Below are positions 33,801-38,506 of a DNA stretch of 38,506 nucleotides, piece by piece. Source of the DNA: CAYVAP01 sp964343195 (GTDB lineage Bacteria; Bacteroidota; Bacteroidia; J057); assembly GCA_964343195.1 (NCBI GenBank), contig CAYFIR010000058.1, forward strand, positions 1 to 38,506, read 5' to 3'. Within the stretch, counting starts at the first letter, position 1, and each line of letters starts with the position of its first letter. The notes beneath the pieces are model-generated. The model did not search any database. It saw only the letters and a program-made list of their open reading frames with translations, and was not told the DNA's origin. Made by a program: the position numbers and the translations under genes.

Positions 33801-34414
33801 ATGTACTCCGAGAAAAAGGGAGGAGTGGTACATCCAGCACAATTGGAAGCGTGGGACCCAATGTATGAGAAATCATTTTGTGGATAGACATCCCACTGCA
33901 TGGCAACGGCAGTCCAGTCATTCATCCCCTGATCGACAGAAGCCATACGTACCAGGGTGTACTCAGAGGTTGCTCCAGTGCCTACCGTCCAGTTTGTGCC
34001 TGGGTCAACCCCCAGCTCTCCAATTACGTCGAGGGTATCATTCAAGGCTGTATCAACGAGCATGATGACATCATCGCCATTGTAGAAGGTCGTAGAGTGG
34101 GTAGTGTCAGTCTCAGCCTGAATAGCTGCATCAGCACTTGGGTTTGCCACTACATACACATCATAGGGCATTACCATGGTTCCGGTGGGGAACACCAGAG
34201 AGTCATTGGCAGAAGTCGCACCATTGTTGAAGCGGTAAACCTTCAGGCCACCTAAGTCCAGTGGAGATCCTGTTGGGTTATAAATTTCGTAGGCTTTGTT
34301 GTTGCTACTGCCTTCAATGTACTCCGAGAAGAAAGGCTCAGAGCACTGACCAAAGGCCCACTGGGCCATCAAAGTCATGCTTAGGCTCAATAGCAAAGTA
34401 AATACTTTTCTCAT
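30803..34414 (-). CDS. T9SS-secreted protein with two lamin-tail domains, Calx-beta and OB-like repeats
   Basis: This 1203-residue protein has a signal peptide (1-22, ending WAFGQ) and modules in the order lamin-tail 1 (24-190), lamin-tail 2 (198-367), Calx-beta 1 (373-482), an OB-fold-like unit (490-690), Calx-beta 2 (695-805), a second OB-like unit (about 808-1000), Calx-beta 3 (about 1010-1110), and a T9SS type A sorting domain (MFPNPTRSMVEVKAG to KLIRE). The two lamin-tail units and the OB/Calx pairs are internal duplications. Such proteins are exported through the type IX system and retained on or released from the surface. Acidic Calx-beta motifs may bind calcium. No enzymatic domain is visible; the OB units may bind nucleic acid or carbohydrate (inference). 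Confidence 0.92.
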   Translation of the reverse strand: MRKVFTLLLSLSMTLMAQWAFGQCSEPFFSEYIEGSSNNKAYEIYNPTGSPLDLGGLKVYRFNNGATSANDSLVFPTGTMVMPYDVYVVANPSADAAIQAETDTTHSTTFYNGDDVIMLVDTALNDTLDVIGELGVDPGTNWTVGTGATSEYTLVRMASVDQGMNDWTAVAMQWDVYPQNDFSYIGSHASNCAGCTTPPFFSEYIEGSSSNKAYEIFNPKSTAIDLSAYKVYRFNNGATSANDSLSFPAGTMLMGGDVYIIANPSADAAVLGVADTTHTTTFYNGDDVLILVDTTMGDTVDVIGELGVDPGTNWTVGTGATSEYTLVRMASVNEGTTDWAIGATQWLVFPQNTYDSLDAHYMTPCGAASTDPEVSFAMTTLSVDETVGTASFDISLANAPADTVAVDVMLAMSGSAMSGMDFTWMDTTIVFPASATAPISLDVAIIDDADPEMDETIVIKLMNPTNGASIVGSDSLVITILENDAIIPVYNIGLITEDADANGEPDSLDVTCEIRGIVHGIDLQGSASNIQFTVIDATGGIGVASFGDTYGYTVMEGDSVRIQGVVEEFRGLAQVAPDTIIFETAGNATVAPAVVDSLGEVTESELIRINNVFLADASQWPGSGSANVDIVVNGTDTLTLRIDSDTDVDGSPAPTGLFDVIGIGGQFTFDEPPLDGYQILPRYVQDIIVADAPGFSFDPTSLTVGEDAGTVTFDVSLANPFPTQTTVSVSLGASSTATDGADFMGWNDTVLTFPAATTGPFQLSLMINDDTDVEMDEEIVIELSTPVGGPVLGDSVLTITIEDNDFPVYAIGTVTADADGNGFPDSLGVRCELRGIVYGMDQQGSNLNFVFIDSTGGIATFSRNDFGYTVNEGDEIVMRGEITEFRGLAQIDPDTLIFVSAGNPIMAPMVVDSLGEFTESEYIRMECMTLVDTADWQTSGSYNIDITNGVDTFTMRIDADVDAAMAARPEKPFTVTGLGWQFTFDDPALSGYQIIPQFINDIEIAPAPVVGFRTDSISVTEAEGVAEAIVDFLQGNGLETSVDIAVDATGTTATEGTDFSFTAGTLTVGACGEDSMMQSISVVDDGVAETDEYVTLILSNPDNDATLSQATLVITIVDETNSIHTLAKDAVRMFPNPTRSMVEVKAGTRIESIQVSDLVGKQVMSASPLATEARFSVTELPAGIYTVTVITTEGRWTSKLIRE
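33419..34030 (-). repeat. near-identical duplicated segment in the lamin-tail region
   Basis: Residues 129-160 and 301-332 of the encoded protein are identical over 32 positions (DVIGELG...RMASV), at 33935-34030 and 33419-33514, offset 516 bases. The DNA also matches closely here, including CGTACCAGGGTGTACTCAGA in both, so the duplication is young or kept alike by gene conversion. Confidence 0.85.
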
Positions 34415-34483
34415 GCGTTTGAGGATTGAGTAAGGTTAAATAAATAGGTTGTTACTGCCCACTTGAATCAGGGCAGACTGCAC

Positions 34484-34491
34484 CAAAGATA
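34484..34491 (-). promoter_or_regulatory. candidate -7 element of the large T9SS protein gene
   Basis: On the minus strand TATCTTTG matches TAnnTTTG exactly, about 70 bases before the ATG. The -33 position holds only TTCG after a 21-base spacer. Confidence 0.4.
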
Positions 34492-34661
34492 ATTTCTGCC
34501 CGAATGGCATCCCGAAGGACATACATTATCAAATTGTAAAGTCGAGTAAGTAGTCTGGTTGATTGAGTTGGAAGCTGGTTTTAGGCCAAAATGATGGATG
34601 GGAAAGAAGTATATTCTTCCTTTTTGTGCATAATTCGATTATTTGTCAAAAAACTAAGACT

Positions 34662-35066
34662 ATGATTCAGATAGGAGACACCCATGAAGTTGTATTCAGC
34701 ATTACCCAGGAGCAGGTCAATACCTTTGCCCAGATCAGTGGGGACCAAAATCCAGTACACATTGATCCGGAATATGCCGCCCAGACTTCCTTCAAAAAGC
34801 CCGTAGTTCACGGCATTTTCGGGAGCAGCATCTTTTCACGCATATTGGGAATGGAGTTCCCCGGCCCAGGTACAGTGTACCTCAAGCAGCAGTTGGACTT
34901 CCGCCGACCACTTTTCCCGGACACAGAGTACAAGGCTACTGTGAAGGTGGTAGAGGTCTTTGAAAGCCGGCATATTGCCAGACTTGAAACTACAGTGGTG
35001 GATATCGCAAGGGGAAAGCCGCACATTACGGGAGAAGCAACTGTCATGAATGCAGAGAAAATATAA
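34662..35066 (+). CDS. MaoC-like (R)-specific enoyl-CoA/ACP hydratase
   Basis: A 134-residue hot-dog fold protein. The hydratase-2 motif FAQISGDQNPVHIDPEYA carries the catalytic Asp28 and His33, followed by KKPVVHGIFGSSIFSRILG, the second conserved segment. Such proteins (PhaJ type) add water to trans-2-enoyl-CoA to give (R)-3-hydroxyacyl-CoA, linking beta-oxidation to polyhydroxyalkanoate or other lipid synthesis. I use the ATG at 34662 because MIQIGDTHEVVFSITQEQV is the family N-terminus, while the in-frame extension from 34563 is hydrophobic and cysteine-bearing without similarity. No polyhydroxyalkanoate genes are nearby. Confidence 0.9.
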   Translation: MIQIGDTHEVVFSITQEQVNTFAQISGDQNPVHIDPEYAAQTSFKKPVVHGIFGSSIFSRILGMEFPGPGTVYLKQQLDFRRPLFPDTEYKATVKVVEVFESRHIARLETTVVDIARGKPHITGEATVMNAEKI

Positions 35067-35105
35067 AGAGCCTTCTGCCTTTTTGGCGTATTTGGGAATG
35101 TGTGG

Positions 35106-35118
35106 TGACAAAATGGCT
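35106..35118. promoter_or_regulatory. palindromic operator-like site 1 upstream of hsp20
   Basis: TGACA-AAA-TGGCT fits the palindrome TGnCA-N3-TGnCA with one mismatch. Its centre is 32 bases (about three helical turns) from the centre of site 2. Confidence 0.5.
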
Positions 35119-35137
35119 TCTAGTTTGGTGATGTTTG

Positions 35138-35150
35138 TGTCAAAATGGCA
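35138..35150. promoter_or_regulatory. palindromic operator-like site 2 upstream of hsp20
   Basis: TGTCA-AAA-TGGCA is a full TGnCA-N3-TGnCA palindrome. It ends 12 bases before the sigma-54-like -24 element and probably binds the same regulator as site 1. Confidence 0.5.
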
Positions 35151-35162
35151 GTTTTGTGCGTG

Positions 35163-35177
35163 TGGTACAGGGGTTGC
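35163..35177 (+). promoter_or_regulatory. sigma-54-like -24/-12 promoter of hsp20
   Basis: TGGTAC (35163-35168), five bases, then TTGC (35174-35177) matches the sigma-54 consensus TGGyAC-N5-TTGC in every defined base. It predicts transcription from about 35189 and a leader near 45 bases. Confidence 0.6.
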
Positions 35178-35232
35178 CAATGTAGGATGGTTGCGAGTTG
35201 CAGCCCACCAAACAAGCTAACCAAGGTATCCC

Positions 35233-35640
35233 ATGATGAAGTATGTTGTAAAATCACCCGTAAGAGCACCCCGTTATCGTCAGGCTCATTATGTAGCTCC
35301 GTATCATCGCCGTCAGGCTCCTGCCGGACCTGCTATCAACCTGCGCGAGACCGACGAGGCCTTTATTCTCAATCTCGCTGCTCCGGGGATGAGCCGGGAA
35401 AACTTTTCTCTGAAAGTGGATCAGGAAACCCTGATCATTACCGCCAGTCCTGAGGCTTCGCAGGAAGAGGTGAAGTACACCCGACAGGAATTTCGGGTAG
35501 CAGGATTTGAGCGAAAGTTCCACCTGCCAGAGACCGTAAATACCGAGGCCATTAAGGCCAGCTATGAACAGGGTGTGTTGGAAATTCATCTTCCGAAGCA
35601 GGAACCGGAAAAGAACACACGTAGCATTACGGTGCAATAA
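35233..35640 (+). CDS. small heat-shock protein, Hsp20/alpha-crystallin family
   Basis: This ATP-independent holdase chaperone has 135 residues. The basic N-terminal arm (PVRAPRYRQAHYVAPYHRRQAPAG) precedes an alpha-crystallin domain from about residue 36 (INLRETDEAFILNLAAPGM) to 122. That domain holds the family signature near its end (ASYEQGVLEIHLPK, with the GVL core). The C-terminal tail has ITV, a variant of the IxI motif that links dimers into oligomers. Start is the first of two adjacent ATGs. The gene is preceded by a sigma-54-like promoter with paired palindromes, implying stress induction through an enhancer-binding activator, and closed by a terminator. Confidence 0.95.
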   Translation: MMKYVVKSPVRAPRYRQAHYVAPYHRRQAPAGPAINLRETDEAFILNLAAPGMSRENFSLKVDQETLIITASPEASQEEVKYTRQEFRVAGFERKFHLPETVNTEAIKASYEQGVLEIHLPKQEPEKNTRSITVQ

Positions 35641-35690
35641 GCGGTGCAAAACCGATAGTATATAGTGAATTGAACAGGGTTTGAGAGTGA

Positions 35691-35722
35691 GAGCGTAGGT
35701 CGAGAGGCCTGCGCTCTTTTTT
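35691..35722 (+). terminator. rho-independent terminator of hsp20
   Basis: A 9-base stem, GAGCGTAGG (35691-35699) with CCTGCGCTC (35708-35716), including one G-U pair, is followed by six T. Confidence 0.88.
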
Positions 35723-35848
35723 AGTGTAATATGTTTAACCCAAAAGTGAAATTTATCTCTGTATAAATTTCTGTGTAATGCGTTTTGCCTCTGCCTGGGT
35801 ACTATGGACTTTGCAGGATCGGCGAAAACATTTAACATCATTGCAAAA

Positions 35849-36349
35849 ATGAATACTAGCCAGCGCCCCAGAATCTCCTCCAAACCCAGCACTCGGATCA
35901 CTACGGGAAATATTCTGGACTTTGTCATGGTAGGGCTGGTAGCTATGGCAGGGATATATGGGATCCTCCAACTCCAGGAGGTGGACCCAATGGAGCACTG
36001 TACTACCTGCTCCATGATCATCCAGAGCGATGAGGCAGGAAACTATACCCTTACGGGGGGAGAGGTGTTCTGCATTGCCGAAGGCGTCACGTTTTCGGGC
36101 TCCATTGTGATTCGGAGCCAGGCCCGGATGGTTAACATCGTGAATGAAGGGACTTTCAACCCCCGTAGTCTTACCGTAAGTAATGGGAATTATGTCTTCC
36201 ATAACTATGGCTCAGCTTCTCCAGTAAGTTTTACCAGCAGCAGCAATAGTAGTGGCGAGATATTGAATTATCCCAACGCGGTTTTTGCCCCTGCCAGCAT
36301 TACGCTCCATGGCACTGCCACCGTCAGGGAAAATCATGAGCAGTATTAG
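35849..36349 (+). CDS. truncated paralog of the downstream surface protein
   Basis: A 166-residue protein with an N-terminal anchor or signal helix (ILDFVMVGLVAMAGIYGILQL) followed by a domain shared with the next gene: HCTTCSMIIQSDEAGNYTLTGGEVFCIAEGVTFSG, then NEGTFNPRSLTVSNGNYVFHNYG. The downstream 545-residue protein continues from this point through many solenoid-like repeats and a T9SS signal, whereas this copy ends soon after ENHEQY. It lacks a sorting domain, so export may stop at the periplasm. It is either a short natural version or a decayed copy. I start it at 35849, where the leader GCAAAAATGA matches that of the paralog. Function unknown. Confidence 0.7.
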   Translation: MNTSQRPRISSKPSTRITTGNILDFVMVGLVAMAGIYGILQLQEVDPMEHCTTCSMIIQSDEAGNYTLTGGEVFCIAEGVTFSGSIVIRSQARMVNIVNEGTFNPRSLTVSNGNYVFHNYGSASPVSFTSSSNSSGEILNYPNAVFAPASITLHGTATVRENHEQY

Positions 36350-36716
36350 CGAAGGCCATACTCCTGCCCATTTCCGATGAACCAGAATCTTTGATCTGTC
36401 AAAAAACATAGGCCGAAAATGAAAATGTCTAGTGGTATGAATACGCTCCTACTGTTTGATTCTCCTGCTTCCGGAGATCGACTGCTCCAAAAGTGGAGGT
36501 AATACTATCCCCTGTTTACTCCACCGATTTAGCCAAAACAGCCGATTAATGGCCGAAATTCATCAGTTTATTCGGGAGGATTTTTGAGATGAATGTAATA
36601 TTTAAAACGTATTTGGGTAATTTCTATTTGTGATATTGTTTGGGATTTTGGCTTTGCGGCGAAGGCTCTTGTTCGGTATTTGGAGGTAGAATAATAATCT
36701 GCTAAAACCTGCAAAA
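36350..36716. other. intergenic region between the two paralogous surface-protein genes
   Basis: The 367 bases contain a GTGGAG-TAA/TTA-CTCCAC hairpin (36493-36524) without a T run. I see no continuation of the first paralog's repeat units in any frame by eye, so a simple frameshift does not explain its truncation. The last 120 bases are AT-rich and likely promote the second gene, with several TATTTG words but no clean consensus. Confidence 0.5.
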
Positions 36717-38354
36717 ATGACTAATAAACAGGGGCCAAATCTAAGTCCTAAGGCCAATAGTAAACTCTCAACCAGACAGATCGGAGGCATAGTCCTCATA
36801 AGTCTTATCGCGCTCGCAGCCATCTACAGTGTTTTCCAAACCCAAACAGGATCAATGGATCATTGTAGTACCTGTACCGAGACCATTACAAGCAACGAGT
36901 CCGGTAATCGAACTCTTACGAATGGGGATGTGCTGTGCATTGCAAATGGAGCCACCTATTCTGGGAATATTACCATTAATGGTGATGCAAAAATTGTCAA
37001 TGAGGGCACTTTTAGCGGAAGGCTGAGTTCTCTGTGGTCCGGGAGCTACGAACTCGACAACTACGGCACGGTGTCGTCACAAACTGTCATGACAGCGACC
37101 TCAGTTGCTGCCCAAATCAGGAACCATGCGGGTGCTACCTTCTCCCCACAGAACTTTACCCTGAGAGGACCTGTCACGGAATTTGAGAATCACGGGCTTC
37201 TGCAGCCTCATAATTTCACCTTTGACAACAATGCCTCCCTGCAGAACCACAAGAATGCAACTGTTTCGACTGATAATCTGACCGTCAATGGAGGTACAAT
37301 AGAAAACCAGGGAACATTCCATCTCACGACTTCAAACTTTACACTGAATGCCGGAGTATTTACCAACCTGGGAATCCTGGAGGTGCAAGGGAATATGGTG
37401 CTGAATAGCAACAGTGAATGGACTAATACTGGTGAGGCCGAAATCGGAAACCACCTGACCATCAACAGCGCTGACCTCCATAATGACAGCAGCATTGTGG
37501 TAGGTAAACACTTTACTCTCAATGGAGGAGGATATGTGTTCCTGGATGGGGGGGCGATTTACATTATGGACAAATGTACGATTAATGGAGACGTCGAGGG
37601 GCCAGCCTCAGGTGGCGCCTATGGAGCCATGCGGGTGCATGGAAAATCTACATTTAATGGAGGGGGAAGCATGACCGGATTGGTTGACTTCTGCGATTCG
37701 GGGCTTCCAACAAATGGATTTGATAATTTATGGGGCACTCTGGGGCCATATGTAACTTTTTGCGAAAACGGCCCCTTCGCCGCAGGCTCATCCTTCCCCA
37801 TCGAATTGACCAACTTTGAGGCCCAACTGGTTGACGGGGTGGTAGAGATTCGTTGGGAAACCGCCACAGAGCTGAATAACGACTTTTTTACCATAGAACG
37901 TAGTGGCGCTGACCGTCAGTTTGAGGCCGTTGGCCAGGTAGAAGGAGCAGGAACAAGTGATGAAACACTGCGCTATAGCTATGTAGATCAGGGGGCTATG
38001 GGTGGCCGAATGTATTACCGTCTGAAGCAAACCGATTTTGATGGGCAGTTCTCTTATTCTCCGATTGTGGAAGTGCAAATGGAAGTGGGAGATCAAACAG
38101 AAATGAAACTCTATCCAAACCCCGCCAATCTGGAGACTACGCTTTCCATTATGAGTTCCAGCAGCGGGGATATCAACGTCGAAATACTGACCACTCAGGG
38201 GCAGGTAGTAGGGACGGTCAGAGCCAGTCTGCTGGCTGGACGTACCGAATTGGCCATTCCTCTGGGCGATCTAAGTGCCGGAATCTACCTGATCGCTGTA
38301 AAGGAGGTTTCAGGGAAGCCAATCGGAACTCCGATGCGATTGGTTAAAGAATAG
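36717..38354 (+). CDS. T9SS-secreted surface protein with beta-solenoid-like repeats
   Basis: The 545-residue protein has an N-terminal hydrophobic helix (IGGIVLISLIALAAIYSVF, about 22-40) after a long basic stretch. A conserved module comes next (HCSTCTETITSNESGNRTLTNGDVLCIANGATYSG), then about eight repeats of 20-25 residues carrying NxGxF...NFTL-type units rich in Asn and Thr (about 95-310), suggesting a right-handed beta-solenoid. After that lies the fibronectin-like segment common before T9SS signals (FPIELTNFEAQLVDG, WETATELNNDFFTIERS), and finally the type A sorting domain (LYPNPANLETTLSI to MRLVKE). It is likely a surface adhesin or structural protein; no enzyme motif is visible. It is the full-length paralog of the preceding gene. 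Confidence 0.85.
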   Translation: MTNKQGPNLSPKANSKLSTRQIGGIVLISLIALAAIYSVFQTQTGSMDHCSTCTETITSNESGNRTLTNGDVLCIANGATYSGNITINGDAKIVNEGTFSGRLSSLWSGSYELDNYGTVSSQTVMTATSVAAQIRNHAGATFSPQNFTLRGPVTEFENHGLLQPHNFTFDNNASLQNHKNATVSTDNLTVNGGTIENQGTFHLTTSNFTLNAGVFTNLGILEVQGNMVLNSNSEWTNTGEAEIGNHLTINSADLHNDSSIVVGKHFTLNGGGYVFLDGGAIYIMDKCTINGDVEGPASGGAYGAMRVHGKSTFNGGGSMTGLVDFCDSGLPTNGFDNLWGTLGPYVTFCENGPFAAGSSFPIELTNFEAQLVDGVVEIRWETATELNNDFFTIERSGADRQFEAVGQVEGAGTSDETLRYSYVDQGAMGGRMYYRLKQTDFDGQFSYSPIVEVQMEVGDQTEMKLYPNPANLETTLSIMSSSSGDINVEILTTQGQVVGTVRASLLAGRTELAIPLGDLSAGIYLIAVKEVSGKPIGTPMRLVKE

Positions 38355-38506
38355 TCCTACGAAAATGCAGGTCCTCAGAGGCTGTCTGGGATTTGATGTT
38401 TGCTTGCCAAAAGACAATTTTGGAGAGTAATGGATAATTTCCAAATAGCCTCTTAAGCACCTGGACAATAGAAATAAGGTATGAAGGGTATGGGGAAATG
38501 AAGGGA
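38355..38506. other. right edge, no gene seen
   Basis: The last 152 bases hold only a CCTC-A-GAGG mini-palindrome and AT-rich sequence. I see no start of a further gene. Confidence 0.5.

Noticed and set aside
36350..36420. Possible frameshift joining the short paralog to further repeat units
   Set aside because: Reading the three frames after 36349 by eye shows no match to the continuing repeats of the longer paralog.

Overview
The window comes from a member of the Bacteroidota, most likely a marine Saprospiria/Lewinella-like bacterium. The phylum call rests on three things: two secreted proteins end in type IX secretion (T9SS) type A sorting domains, several genes have Bacteroidota-type promoters (TAnnTTTG at -7, TTTG/TTG at -33), and most start codons lack a clear Shine-Dalgarno sequence. 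The finer placement is inferred from the gene set (DUF1800/DUF1501 pair, lamin-tail/Calx-beta secreted proteins, GH26, kynureninase). The layout is chromosomal, with mostly single genes or two-gene operons. I saw no tRNA, rRNA, CRISPR array, phage gene or complete insertion sequence.

Left part (1-12.4 kb): an unknown 197-residue protein on the minus strand lies just beyond an isolated terminator. A gnd-zwf operon (oxidative pentose phosphate pathway) follows. Next come a PAS sensor with a histidine-kinase dimerisation box but no ATPase domain, RecQ helicase, a secreted GH26 mannanase-like enzyme, a small membrane protein, a fatty acid desaturase with a strong terminator, a cytochrome c/PQQ-type sugar dehydrogenase fusion, and a single-domain response regulator.

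Middle part (12.5-24.4 kb): an EGF-like lipoprotein, the DUF1800-DUF1501 pair, a LytM/M23 lipoprotein that has lost its metal ligands, and a DUF2797 gene downstream of a KAS III-like gene that keeps the catalytic Cys but not the His and Asn. These are followed by a Prc-type C-terminal processing protease, acetylglutamate kinase (argB) with a good promoter, and kynureninase (kynU) convergent to it. Two copies of an intergenic repeat flank the DUF1501/M23 block.

Right part (24.4-38.5 kb): an M28 aminopeptidase with PA and PDZ domains, a membrane-anchored serine hydrolase carrying a relic GH3 C-terminal domain, a DUF445 membrane protein, a small cytochrome c, and a 1203-residue T9SS cargo protein with duplicated lamin-tail domains. 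After these come a MaoC-type hydratase, an Hsp20 chaperone behind a sigma-54-like promoter with two upstream palindromes, and two tandem paralogous surface proteins. The first paralog is truncated and the second carries a T9SS signal.

No single obviously new multi-gene system stands out. The observations most worth following are the Hsp20 sigma-54 promoter with phased palindromes, the cluster of apparently catalysis-deficient enzymes (LytM, KAS III, ATPase-less kinase, GH3 relic), the orphan terminator region at 0.7-1.0 kb, and the tandem surface-protein pair.
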